The notes under the pieces: model-generated
What the model saw: only the letters and a program-made list of their open reading frames with translations
What the model was told of the DNA's origin: nothing
The model's database searches: none
Program-made: the position numbers and the translations under genes
In this document: piece after piece, positions 53,337 through 62,269 of the stretch
How positions within the stretch are numbered: position 1 is the first letter of the stretch
Layout: every line of letters begins with the position of its first letter
Assembly (NCBI RefSeq): GCF_002933395.1
Contig: NZ_PKFN01000013.1
Coordinates: 1 to 64,000, forward strand
Length of the DNA: 64,000 nt
Direction of reading: 5' to 3'
Source of the DNA: Yoonia maritima
GTDB taxonomy: Bacteria > Pseudomonadota > Alphaproteobacteria > Rhodobacterales > Rhodobacteraceae

Positions 53337-54605
53337 ATGTTTCACTACGTAGACCAGCCTAATATGATGGCGACACCCAAAGTTCTTATCTTGCAGGGGC
53401 CAGTTGGCCCGTTTTTTAAAGAGCTACAGCGCGGACTAAGCGCCGCTGGGTTTGCCACCAAAAGAGTCGTGTTCAATGCCGCCGACCAATTGTTCGCCGG
53501 AGCTGGCGAAAGTTTTCGTTTTACGGGATCACCTGACGATTGGACTGCGTGGTTAGAGACCGAGATGCGGGATAATCGCCCTGACTATATCGTTGTCTTC
53601 GGTGCCCGACGCCCAGTGCACGCTACCGCAAGAAAAGTTGCGGCATTGTTTGGTGTTCGCGTGATCTGCCTTGAAGAAGGTTATTTAAGGTCTGGCTTTA
53701 TCACTTGTGAGCTTGGCGGTAACAACGACAGCTCGCCATTGTGTGATTGGAAATGGCAGCAGGACGCGCCGCAAAATACACCAAAGCCCGTAGATATGCC
53801 GCGAAAGTATGGGGCATTAGGTATCTGGTCGACCATTTATTATCTTGTCCGCGATTTTAGATCGTCACCTGACGAGGTTGCACTGTTCCATCGCAAACAC
53901 GAAGGAATTGGTACGCTTGCCGTGTCTTGGGCTGCGCATATGGGGTCACGTGCATTGGCGCGGCTCGAAACCTTTACCAAGCTAAAGCGATTGAAAAACG
54001 AACTTAATGGTCAGTACATCGTTGTTACCTTACAGACTCCACAAGATAGCCAGCTACAGTTTGCTGCGCGTGGTTGGTCGAATGAAAAGCTGATTTCTGA
54101 TACTTTGGGCGCGCTTAAGGATAGTGCTGCCAAAGATACGATTGTCTTTAAACTTCACCCAATGGATCGGCGCGTTGGCAAGACACGGCGTTTCATTGAA
54201 GAAACCGCGCGGCAGCTGAATCTTGCTGATCGTATTATGGTCTTGAATTTCGGTGCGATTGGCGATGTCGTCAATCATGCGTCTGGTATGATTGTTATCA
54301 ACTCGACCTCTGCTTTTTCTGCGCTGCATCATCACATTCCGTTACTGGTGCTTGGCGATGCCATTTACCGTCATGAAAATTTGGTGACTGTGGGAACTGA
54401 AACAACAACCATTCAGACGTTTCTTGCTTCTCGCAAGGTTAAATCAGTTGAATGCGCCGACGCGTTCATCGAGGCCGTGAAAGCGCGCGCGCTTCTTCCC
54501 GGGGACTTTTACTATGTAAAAGGTCGCAAGGTTGCTGTAGATGCAATCACTAAGAAACTAGAACAAGATTTAGTGCTTAGTCGCGAACAGGAAGAAGTCG
54601 TTTAA
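53337..54605 (+). CDS. kpsS: Capsule polysaccharide protein KpsS-like
   Basis: The start at ATG 53337 has GGGGT upstream; GTG 53334 and ATG 53364 are alternatives. The 422-residue cytoplasmic protein has the KpsS/LipB-type glycosyltransferase layout: N-terminal VLILQGPVGPFFKELQRGL, a central VVFGARRPVHATARKVA and CLEEGYLR, and C-terminal VVTLQTPQDSQL, FKLHPMDRR and GMIVINSTSAFSALHH. In group 2 capsules KpsS adds the first Kdo to phosphatidylglycerol, starting the poly-Kdo linker. It opens the kpsSDFCEMT operon, and its stop shares a base with the next start (TAATG). Confidence 0.9.
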   Translation: MFHYVDQPNMMATPKVLILQGPVGPFFKELQRGLSAAGFATKRVVFNAADQLFAGAGESFRFTGSPDDWTAWLETEMRDNRPDYIVVFGARRPVHATARKVAALFGVRVICLEEGYLRSGFITCELGGNNDSSPLCDWKWQQDAPQNTPKPVDMPRKYGALGIWSTIYYLVRDFRSSPDEVALFHRKHEGIGTLAVSWAAHMGSRALARLETFTKLKRLKNELNGQYIVVTLQTPQDSQLQFAARGWSNEKLISDTLGALKDSAAKDTIVFKLHPMDRRVGKTRRFIEETARQLNLADRIMVLNFGAIGDVVNHASGMIVINSTSAFSALHHHIPLLVLGDAIYRHENLVTVGTETTTIQTFLASRKVKSVECADAFIEAVKARALLPGDFYYVKGRKVAVDAITKKLEQDLVLSREQEEVV

Positions 54606-55723
54606 TGCCGTTTACCCGACTTAAGTCGTTCAGCCGTTACGGCGGATGTGTCTTTTTGGCCTTGGTCCTTGCCGGTTGTTCAAGTTTACCCGCATTTGGT
54701 CCGTCTACAGATGAAATCGTCGAAGCCGCCGCGTTTGAGGTTGGAACGGACGAAGCTGTAACCCAGTTTCATCTTGTAAACGTGACCGCTGCGACGCTTC
54801 CGCAGTCGCAGGTTGCTGTTAGCAGATTCCCGAATAGTTTCCGCGCCCAGCGTTTGTTAGCAGAGAATGAACGTATTTCGGTGGCTGATGTGCTTGAGCT
54901 GCGTATTTGGGAAACTGCAAATGACGGGCTTTTTGCATCCTCGGGTAAACGCGAAACGGTTCTGTCGTTCCAAGTTTCAAATGCTGGTACGATCGAAGTA
55001 CCATATGCGGGACGCATCAATGTTGCCGGCCTTACAACTGCGCGTGTGCGTCAGGTGTTGCTGGAAAAATACCAGGGTCAGGCGATTGATCCAGAAATCA
55101 ATGTGCGTATCGTCGATACCTCCTCGCGGACGGCGACGGTTCTAGGTGATGTTCGCACTTCGGGGCGGGCAGATATTCCTGCGAATGGCATTCGGCTGTT
55201 GGATCTGCTTGCACAAATGGGCGGTGTGCCTCACCCGACTTGGGAGGCCGAGATTGCAGTTTCGCGTGGCACGCATTTCGGCCGTATGCGGATGGACGAC
55301 CTAAAAGGCCATGCCGCTGACAATATTATCATACTCCCCGGCGACACCGTTCAGGTGACACATGTGCCAAGGCGTTACGCGGTGTATGGCGCGGTTTCAC
55401 GCACTGGAAATACCAACCTGAATAAGGCTAATCCGACGCTGTCTGACTTACTTGCCGAGGTGGGTGGTCTCAATGATATGCAAGCCGCGCCCAATTCTGT
55501 GTTTGTGTTCCGTCGCGCACGAAGAAACACGGAAACCCCTATCGTTTACCGGGTCGATTTTGCCCGCGCTGATGCATTTCTTTTGGCGGATCAGTTCATG
55601 CTGAAAGAAACAGACATAATTTATGTTGCCACCGCCGATGCAAGCGAGTTCCGCAAATTTGTCGCAACGCTTGTTGGACCTGTCGTAAGCAGTGCAAACA
55701 GCGTGCAAAGTTTAGGGAACTAA
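54605..55723 (+). CDS. kpsD: Polysaccharide export outer-membrane protein (KpsD/Wza-like lipoprotein)
   Basis: The 372-residue protein has a lipoprotein signal (LVLAGCSSLPAFG, lipobox LAGC), a polysaccharide export (Poly_export) domain (about 95-175, with VADVLELRIWETA and VPYAGRINVAGLT) and two SLBB-type domains (about 180-330). It is shorter than E. coli KpsD (558 residues) and closer to BexD/CtrA/Wza in build. It forms the outer-membrane exit for the capsule. It is followed with no gap by kpsF. Confidence 0.9.
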   Translation: MPFTRLKSFSRYGGCVFLALVLAGCSSLPAFGPSTDEIVEAAAFEVGTDEAVTQFHLVNVTAATLPQSQVAVSRFPNSFRAQRLLAENERISVADVLELRIWETANDGLFASSGKRETVLSFQVSNAGTIEVPYAGRINVAGLTTARVRQVLLEKYQGQAIDPEINVRIVDTSSRTATVLGDVRTSGRADIPANGIRLLDLLAQMGGVPHPTWEAEIAVSRGTHFGRMRMDDLKGHAADNIIILPGDTVQVTHVPRRYAVYGAVSRTGNTNLNKANPTLSDLLAEVGGLNDMQAAPNSVFVFRRARRNTETPIVYRVDFARADAFLLADQFMLKETDIIYVATADASEFRKFVATLVGPVVSSANSVQSLGN

Positions 55724-56719
55724 ATGCCTAATACTGTTTCGGATGATCGCGTATCGCGGCCAGCTTCCTTCAGTCTACGTGAGGTAGTTCAGCAAACACT
55801 TACGATCGAGGCAGACGCGCTAAAACATCTGTCCGCCTGTCCACCTGACAAACTGTGTGCCGCTGCAGAGATGATTTTTGCAGCCCGTGGTCCGGTTGTG
55901 GTCGCGGGGGTCGGTAAAAGTGGGCATATCGGTCGCAAAATTGCGTCCACATTTCGTTCGCTTGGCCAGCAGTCGGTGTTTCTACACGCGGCCGAGGCCA
56001 GCCATGGTGATCTTGGTATCATTCACGATGACAGTGTTGTGCTTGTTCTATCCAATTCTGGTGAAACAACCGAACTGGGTGATTTATTGGCGTACTGTCG
56101 CGAATATGAAATTCCGGTTATCGGCGTTACGGCATCTGAAAACAGCACTTTGGGTAAAGCGAGCAAGATCGTCATTGCACATGGCAAGGTACAAGAGGCT
56201 TGTGTGAACGGCCTTGCGCCAACAACGTCTACGACTGTTGCTTTGGCAATTGGCGATGCGTTGGCCGTTGGTGTGAGCCACCTTTCAAAAACAGAACCGC
56301 AGGATTTTAGGCGGTATCATCCCGGTGGTAAACTTGGCGCACGCTTGCTGACAGTGCGAGACCTTATGCACACGGGCGATGCTTTGCCAATTGTTGCACC
56401 TGATATGCCGATGCAAGAGGTCGTGATCACGATGTCCGCCAAAGGTTTCGGTGCTGCGATGGTTTGCGAAGGAACCGACGTGATTGGTCTGATCACAGAT
56501 GGCGATATGCGTCGCAACGTAGCGCGACTTTGGCAGTCGCGGGCTGCCGATCTTGTTTCTGGCCCACCGAAAACTGTCGTTCCGGGGACCACTGCCGCCT
56601 CTGCTCTTACGTTCATGAGCAGTCAGGCAATTACGGCTGCTATCGTCGTAGATGATAGTGGCAAGATGCTTGGCCTGTTGCATATCCACGATTGCTTGCG
56701 GGCCGGAGTAGAGGAGTGA
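55724..56719 (+). CDS. kpsF: Arabinose-5-phosphate isomerase KpsF/KdsD
   Basis: The 331-residue protein has an N-terminal SIS sugar isomerase domain (about 40-180, with VAGVGKSGHIGRKIASTF, HAAEASHGDLGII and LSNSGETTEL) and two CBS domains (about 215-330). It makes arabinose-5-phosphate, the first precursor of Kdo. Kdo is needed both for lipopolysaccharide and for the poly-Kdo linker of the capsule. It sits inside the operon, directly after kpsD, which supports the capsule-specific KpsF copy. Confidence 0.93.
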   Translation: MPNTVSDDRVSRPASFSLREVVQQTLTIEADALKHLSACPPDKLCAAAEMIFAARGPVVVAGVGKSGHIGRKIASTFRSLGQQSVFLHAAEASHGDLGIIHDDSVVLVLSNSGETTELGDLLAYCREYEIPVIGVTASENSTLGKASKIVIAHGKVQEACVNGLAPTTSTTVALAIGDALAVGVSHLSKTEPQDFRRYHPGGKLGARLLTVRDLMHTGDALPIVAPDMPMQEVVITMSAKGFGAAMVCEGTDVIGLITDGDMRRNVARLWQSRAADLVSGPPKTVVPGTTAASALTFMSSQAITAAIVVDDSGKMLGLLHIHDCLRAGVEE

Positions 56720-56787
56720 GCGTTAACGCGCGTCAAAGAGCATGTTATGCTTGGAATGACGCGATTTAGTTTCATAACGCCGCAAAA

Positions 56788-58869
56788 ATGGTGCCTGTTA
56801 GAAAAATGAAGATTATCCGCACTCTTGCGTTGACTTGGCGTCGCGCATCAAAGCTCGGTCAGTGGTTGCGGTTGATGTCTTGTCGATTGCGAAGCCAGCC
56901 GGGTGCAGATTTGGTTACGTCAATGGATCTGTGCGACGACCCTCTTGTCGCGGATGCTTTGGGTGCTGTTCCAGCTTTTCATAGTCGGCTTATCCGGCCT
57001 CACGCAAACCGATTTGTCGGTTGGGGGCGCAAATGGTCTGGGCGCCGTGCCGTTGATATTGCACAAGATCACGGGGCTGCTTTTGTGTTGCTTGAAGACG
57101 GATTTTTACGATCTGTCGGGCGCCGCGATCCCGCGGTTTCAGTCGCGGTGGACAATTTAGGTGTGCATTATGATGCTTCGGTGCCGTCACGGCTTGAAAC
57201 TCTAATTTCAGGCGAACTTTCACCACACGAAGATGCGCGCGCCGCAAAATTAATTCAGATTTGGCGTGACGGTCGCGTATCAAAATATAACGCCGCGCCG
57301 GAACTAACCCGCAGATTGCCTGACCAATACGTATTGGTCGTAGATCAGGTGCGCGGTGATATGTCGATTGGGTTTGGTAGTGCGACGGCAGACAGTTTCG
57401 ATGTCATGCTGCAAGCGGCGCTGAACGAAAATCCAGATATTGATATCGTCGTAAAACTACACCCCGATGTTTACACGAACGCGGCTAAAAGCCACTTTAA
57501 CCCTGATCAGTTGCGCAAAATGGACCGTGTTCATGTCATCGCGGAAAACTGTCACCCGGTTTCTCTCATTTCGGGGGCGCGTGCTGTTTATGCGGTAACA
57601 TCTCAAGTCGGGTTCGAGGCTTTGATTTGGGGGCGGCCAGTTCATACGTTTGGGATGCCGTTTTATGCAGGATGGGGATTGACCACTGATGCCTTGCCCG
57701 CGCCGCTACGTCGTGGACGGGCAAGCCTTCATCAGCTTGTTCACGCTGCGTTGGTTGGATACGCGTTTTATGCAAACCCGGTGACGCGAAAACCGTGGGA
57801 AGTGGAAGACGCTATTGGCTATATTGCAGAGCAACGCAGGTTGCTTTTTATGCTCCCTCCAGATGTGACCGCAATAGGATTTTCGGCATGGAAACGTCGC
57901 TTTATCTCCCAGTTTTTTGCTGACACAAAGGTACATTTCGCGAAAGAAGCGGCACCGCAAAGCGCAGTTGCTGTCTGGGGCAGGGCGAATGTACCTAGTC
58001 ATGCGAAATCTATTTTACGTATTGAAGACGGTTTTTTGCGTTCCGCGGGTTTGGGGGCCGATCTTGTCCGTCCTATGTCGTTGGTTATTGACCAGACGGG
58101 AATCTATTACGATGCGACCTGCCCCTCTGACCTAGAGAACATTTTAAACACGCAGGACTTAACCTATGCACAAATGGCGCGTGCAGAAAGGCTGCGAGAA
58201 AGCATCGTGGCTGGTCGGGTCAGTAAATATAATGTTGGCGCAGACAACTGGACGCGTCCCGGTAATGTGAAACGCGTTGTATTGGTCGTTGGACAGGTGG
58301 AAACAGATGCATCACTGGCATTCGGATCGCCTGAAGTCAAAACAAACCTAGAGCTATTGCAACGTGCACGTCAGCTGCATCCCGATGACTATATCATTTT
58401 CAAACCCCACCCCGATGTAATGGCGGGTTTGCGTGATCTTAAGGGGGTTGCAGGTCCGTTTGCAGAATTCTGCGATGAAGTCTTAACCACAGATGTGTCA
58501 GCTGACTGTTTGCTAGGGCAGATCGATGGATTGCACACAATGACATCATTGATGGGGTTTGAAGCACTACTTCGCGGGGTTGCTGTGACCTGTCATGGTA
58601 TACCATTTTATGCGGGATGGGGGCTTACGATAGATGTGCTACCGTGCCCGAGGCGGGTAAAAGTATTGTCGTTGGATGAATTGGTGTTTGGTACATTGAT
58701 TAGCTATCCACGTTATTTTGATTTCACTGCTAACAGTTTTGTGGGTCCGGAAGATACGCTTTATGCGCTCGAAAAAGCGCGTGAGGCGAGCCTAAGTTAC
58801 AACTGGTATCGTAAGTTGCGTAGATCACTGATAGTATCCGCCCTAAAATTAAGAGGCGTAAAAAAATGA
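56788..58869 (+). CDS. kpsC: KpsC-like capsule Kdo transferase, two-module
   Basis: The start at 56788 is uncertain (ATG 56806 is an alternative; neither has a strong ribosome site). The 693-residue protein contains two homologous modules, about 45-355 and 370-690. Each carries the LEDGFLRSVG/IEDGFLRSAG block, a VVKLHPDV/IFKPHPDV block and a GFEALIWGRPVHTFG/GFEALLRGVAVTCHG block ending in PFYAGWGLT. This is the KpsC dual glycosyltransferase layout, which extends the poly-Kdo linker on phosphatidylglycerol after KpsS. The stop overlaps the kpsE start (ATGA). Confidence 0.92.
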   Translation: MVPVRKMKIIRTLALTWRRASKLGQWLRLMSCRLRSQPGADLVTSMDLCDDPLVADALGAVPAFHSRLIRPHANRFVGWGRKWSGRRAVDIAQDHGAAFVLLEDGFLRSVGRRDPAVSVAVDNLGVHYDASVPSRLETLISGELSPHEDARAAKLIQIWRDGRVSKYNAAPELTRRLPDQYVLVVDQVRGDMSIGFGSATADSFDVMLQAALNENPDIDIVVKLHPDVYTNAAKSHFNPDQLRKMDRVHVIAENCHPVSLISGARAVYAVTSQVGFEALIWGRPVHTFGMPFYAGWGLTTDALPAPLRRGRASLHQLVHAALVGYAFYANPVTRKPWEVEDAIGYIAEQRRLLFMLPPDVTAIGFSAWKRRFISQFFADTKVHFAKEAAPQSAVAVWGRANVPSHAKSILRIEDGFLRSAGLGADLVRPMSLVIDQTGIYYDATCPSDLENILNTQDLTYAQMARAERLRESIVAGRVSKYNVGADNWTRPGNVKRVVLVVGQVETDASLAFGSPEVKTNLELLQRARQLHPDDYIIFKPHPDVMAGLRDLKGVAGPFAEFCDEVLTTDVSADCLLGQIDGLHTMTSLMGFEALLRGVAVTCHGIPFYAGWGLTIDVLPCPRRVKVLSLDELVFGTLISYPRYFDFTANSFVGPEDTLYALEKAREASLSYNWYRKLRRSLIVSALKLRGVKK

Positions 58870-60065
58870 GCGAAGCTCCAAAAGCTGAGGCCGCGCAAAA
58901 GGTCGTTTCGCTGACGAAAACCGAGGCGCAAAAATCGTCTACAGTTCGGTTGCAGCGTAAGCGCCGCAATAAGCTGTGGGTGTCATTCGTCCTGCTCGTT
59001 TTGGCCCCGATTACTTTGGCGACATTCTATTACACGGCGATTGCGACAGATCGTTACGCTGCGCGCGCAGGGTTTTCCATCCGAGGGATCGAGACTGGAG
59101 CAAGTCTTGACGGCTTGGGCGCGCTGACGGGATTGGCAAGTGCGGGTTCTACGACTGCGGACACCTATATTGTTTTAGACTACCTCGAAAGCCGCCGTTT
59201 GCTTGAGGACGTCGATGCGCGCCTATCCCTAAGAGAAGTGTTTTCCGACCCGAATATTGATTTTCTGACACGGCTGGATCCCGACGCCCCTATCGAGGAT
59301 TTCGTGAAATACTGGAACCGTCGTATCCGGACACAATCTGATCCGACATCCGGTATAATTGAGTTTGAGGTGCAATCGGTTACGCCAGAACATGCCCAGC
59401 AAATTGGGCAGGTTGTGCTTGAATTGACACAAAGCCTTGTGAACGAACTGTCGGCAAGTGCACGCCAAGATGCGCTTAGCTTTGCCCGCGAAGAGGTCGA
59501 GTTACAAGAAATCAGGTTGCGCGACTCTTTGGACAGTATTCGTGATTTCCGGAATTCTGAACAATCGGTTGATCCAACGGCAAGCGCCGCGCTTGAGATT
59601 CAGCTTTTGTCCGGGCTCGAATCCCGGTTAATTGATATTAACGCGCGGATGGCTGCACAACGCGAGTCGCTTGACGAAAATGCGCCCAGCCTTGTCGCGT
59701 TACGCCGACAGGCAGAGGCGTTATCAGAGCAAATCGACAGGCGTCGCCTTGAGATTGGCGGAACACTGTTGGATGAAACAGGTACGTCGGCGGTAACTGA
59801 ACAGCTTGCTGCGTTTGAAACGCTGGATGTTGAACGTAGGTTGGCCGAACAGTCTTACGCGTCTGCTCTGAATTCATTAGAACAAGCGCGCCGTGACGCA
59901 GATCGCCAACAACGTTACCTTGCTGTTCACGTGCGACCGCAAACCCCAGAAAAGTCAGAATATCCGCGACGCGTTCGAAACATTTTGCTGGCCAGCTTTA
60001 TGTTTTTCGCGGTTTGGGGCATCGGTACGCTGCTGACCTATTCTGTGCGGGACCATTTGACGTGA
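58866..60065 (+). CDS. kpsE: Capsule export inner-membrane protein KpsE
   Basis: The 399-residue protein has an N-terminal helix (about 38-60, LWVSFVLLVLAPITLATFYY), a long periplasmic coiled-coil region (about 150-330 with heptad-like SFAREEVELQEIRLRDSLDSI and LRRQAEALSEQIDRRR), a proline-containing segment (VRPQTPEKSEYPRR) and a C-terminal helix (about 372-392). This is the KpsE/BexC/CtrB polysaccharide co-polymerase-type layout that bridges KpsMT and the outer-membrane KpsD. It overlaps both neighbouring junctions. Confidence 0.92.
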   Translation: MSEAPKAEAAQKVVSLTKTEAQKSSTVRLQRKRRNKLWVSFVLLVLAPITLATFYYTAIATDRYAARAGFSIRGIETGASLDGLGALTGLASAGSTTADTYIVLDYLESRRLLEDVDARLSLREVFSDPNIDFLTRLDPDAPIEDFVKYWNRRIRTQSDPTSGIIEFEVQSVTPEHAQQIGQVVLELTQSLVNELSASARQDALSFAREEVELQEIRLRDSLDSIRDFRNSEQSVDPTASAALEIQLLSGLESRLIDINARMAAQRESLDENAPSLVALRRQAEALSEQIDRRRLEIGGTLLDETGTSAVTEQLAAFETLDVERRLAEQSYASALNSLEQARRDADRQQRYLAVHVRPQTPEKSEYPRRVRNILLASFMFFAVWGIGTLLTYSVRDHLT

Positions 60066-60070
60066 GGCAA

Positions 60071-60844
60071 ATGAACACAGCCGAACTGCTTACATTGCAG
60101 CTTCGGGTTATTCTGAGCCTTGTCCTGCGTGAGACAAGGGCGACGTTTGGCACATCGTCATTCGGCTATGCTTGGGCAGTCATTACGCCAACAGCGAGTG
60201 TCGCGGTGCTCGTAATCTTGTTTTCCTTGATCGGTCGTCATGCGCCCTTTGGGTCTAGCTTAGCGTTGTTCTTTGCGACAGGTATTCTGACGTTGCAATT
60301 CTTTACCGAAGTATCAAGCAAATTGATGACTGTGTTCGATGCAAACAAGGCGCTACTAACTTACCCTGTGATTAAAGATGTCGACACGATTTTGGCGCGT
60401 GCGCTGTTAATCTCAGCCACTTATCTTGTTATCATGGTTATCTTCTACTCGGCGCTAATCGCCGTTGGCATGGCAGAGTTGCCAGCGCAGCCTGAGCAAC
60501 TGATTTTGGTGTTCTTTACAACTGCTTTTTTGGGGTTGGGGTATGGGACGTTAAATGCGGTTATTGCCTCGCTTTGGGATACTTGGATTCAGATTGAAAA
60601 GGTTCTGACGCGCCCGCTGTTTTTTATTTCCGGTATTTTCTATGTGCCAAGCCAGTTGCCCGTGCGTGCGCAAGAGGTGCTGCAATGGAACCCGATCCTT
60701 CATCTTGTTGAAGGTTTTCGCCATGGGTTCTATCCTAACTATAAAACAAGCATCTTGGACATGACATACCCAGCAATTGTTGGGGCAATCTTGTTGCTTC
60801 TGGGGCTGACCGGCGAGCGGTTGTTCCGCAGATCGAGGTTTTAA
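60071..60844 (+). CDS. kpsM: Capsule ABC transporter permease KpsM
   Basis: The start is ATG 60071 (MNTAELLTLQLRVIL), or GTG 60062, which overlaps the kpsE stop as GTGA; both are plausible. The 257-residue protein has six helices in the ABC-2 layout, with the ETRATFGTSSFGYAWAVITP N-terminal motif and PLFFISGIFYVPSQLPVRAQEVL with WNPILHLVEGFRHGFY near the C-terminus, all characteristic of KpsM/BexB. It moves the completed lipid-linked capsule across the inner membrane with KpsT. Confidence 0.93.
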   Translation: MNTAELLTLQLRVILSLVLRETRATFGTSSFGYAWAVITPTASVAVLVILFSLIGRHAPFGSSLALFFATGILTLQFFTEVSSKLMTVFDANKALLTYPVIKDVDTILARALLISATYLVIMVIFYSALIAVGMAELPAQPEQLILVFFTTAFLGLGYGTLNAVIASLWDTWIQIEKVLTRPLFFISGIFYVPSQLPVRAQEVLQWNPILHLVEGFRHGFYPNYKTSILDMTYPAIVGAILLLLGLTGERLFRRSRF

Positions 60845-60846
60845 CG

Positions 60847-61494
60847 ATGCTTGCATTCGATCGTGTGTCGAAAGTGTATAAGTTGAAGGGCGTCCGAAAA
60901 GTAATTTTGGATGATCTATCATTTGCATTTCCCGAAGATCGTAATGTTGCGATCATGGGGAAAAACGGCGCAGGTAAGTCAACCATGATGCGTTTGCTTG
61001 CTGGGTCAGAGCCGCCTACGACTGGCCACGTGTATCGCAGCTTGCGAGTTTCTTGGCCGCTAGGTTTTGCGGGCGGTTTTAACGGCAGCATGACGGGGAT
61101 CGAGAATATACGTTTTGTTTCACGTATATACGGGCAAGATACAGAACGTGTGATCGAATACGTGAAAGACTTTGCAGAGCTGGGGCCTTCGCTACAGCTT
61201 CCGATCAAGACTTATTCAAGCGGGATGAAGGCGCGCTTGGCTTTTGGGCTAAGCATGGCAATCAATTTTCAGGTCTATCTGATTGATGAAATCACGGCCG
61301 TGGGCGACGAAACTTTTCGCAAGAAAAGTAACGCGGTGTTTCAGGAAAAGCTAAAGAGTAGCCAGATCATTATGGTGTCTCACTCGGCCGCGACGATCAA
61401 AGAATATTGCGACTGCGGCCTGCTTCTGAACAACGGCGGAGTCACATTTTACGATGACGTTGGTGATCTTCTTAGGGATTATAAGTCGCTTTGA
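60847..61494 (+). CDS. kpsT: Capsule ABC transporter ATPase KpsT
   Basis: The 215-residue short ATPase has Walker A GKNGAGKST (about residues 38-46), the capsule-type signature YSSGMKARLAFGLSMAI, Walker B VYLIDEITAVGD and the switch His in MVSHSAATI. Length and motifs match KpsT/BexA. It is the last gene of the operon. Its 3' end overlaps the convergent TetR gene by 16 bases. Confidence 0.94.
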   Translation: MLAFDRVSKVYKLKGVRKVILDDLSFAFPEDRNVAIMGKNGAGKSTMMRLLAGSEPPTTGHVYRSLRVSWPLGFAGGFNGSMTGIENIRFVSRIYGQDTERVIEYVKDFAELGPSLQLPIKTYSSGMKARLAFGLSMAINFQVYLIDEITAVGDETFRKKSNAVFQEKLKSSQIIMVSHSAATIKEYCDCGLLLNNGGVTFYDDVGDLLRDYKSL

Positions 61495-62108
61495 TCGTTG
61501 CGTGACTTCTGGCACGATCGCATCGTAGCATCCAAGAACACACCCAGCGTTTCGATCACTGTTTTAGGGTCGTGCCGTGGCATCATGAGCTTTAACCCGC
61601 GTGCCATCGCGATCATGCCGCGCGCAATTTGATCCGCAGGTGCACAGAGCGTCATTTTACGTGCACGCGCTATCTCGGATACGATACCTGTCATTTTTGC
61701 TGCGTGTTCATCAAGTAAGGCAAAATAGCTATCGGCGAATTTCGTATCCCGCATTGCATGCAGGCTAATTTCGGCTTCAAGTTGGGCTTTTTCGTCTGAC
61801 CCGCACATATCTTGCAACCAGACTGATGCTTCTGCCAGCATTTCGTCCGTTGGTGTCGTGGTATCTTTGCTGAAGTGCGAAATTGAATCATAGGCGTGTT
61901 GGAATAACCGTCGCATGATCGCAAAGACCAGTTCGTCTTTGTTTTTAAAGTTCGAATAGAACGCGCCTTGGGTAAAACCAGCTTGGGCGGCGATGTCGCG
62001 CACTGAAGCACCAGCATACCCGTTTTGGGCAATTAATTGTGCGCCCGCTTGAAGCAGGGCGTCCCGTGTTTGCTGTTGGGATTTTGCGCGATTGGATTGT
62101 TCTGACAT
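61479..62108 (-). CDS. TetR-family repressor of the efflux operon
   Basis: The 209-residue protein has an N-terminal TetR helix-turn-helix (about residues 12-58, DALLQAGAQLIAQNGYAGAS and the VRDIAAQAGFTQGAFYSNFKNK recognition part) and a C-terminal ligand-binding domain of the AcrR/TetR_C type. It is divergent from an RND adaptor operon with a gap of about 160 bp that contains two similar 22-bp elements. It most likely represses the efflux genes until a toxic ligand binds. Confidence 0.92.
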   Translation of the reverse strand: MSEQSNRAKSQQQTRDALLQAGAQLIAQNGYAGASVRDIAAQAGFTQGAFYSNFKNKDELVFAIMRRLFQHAYDSISHFSKDTTTPTDEMLAEASVWLQDMCGSDEKAQLEAEISLHAMRDTKFADSYFALLDEHAAKMTGIVSEIARARKMTLCAPADQIARGMIAMARGLKLMMPRHDPKTVIETLGVFLDATMRSCQKSRNDQSDL

Positions 62109-62116
62109 ATGCGACG

Positions 62117-62181
62117 AAATAGCAGTTGTAATCTGAATAGGCCAGTTTTATGTAGCGTCAAATAGCAGTCGCTATCTGAAT
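62117..62181. promoter_or_regulatory. Duplicated 22-bp operator-like repeat between tetR and efflux operon
   Basis: Two direct repeats at 62117-62138 and 62160-62181 share AAATAGCAGT at the left and ATCTGAAT at the right. The second contains the palindrome ATAGCAGTCGCTAT; the first is a weaker version. They are 43 bp apart, about four helical turns, so bound dimers would sit on the same face. TetR repressors typically bind such dyads in the divergent promoter region. Confidence 0.7.
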
Positions 62182-62269
62182 TATCTGCATGCGCTTTTTA
62201 GATGTGTTGTGGGGCAGTGGCTCTGCGGTAGGCTGTAACTAAACGAGCCAAGAATATAGGGGAAAGCGA

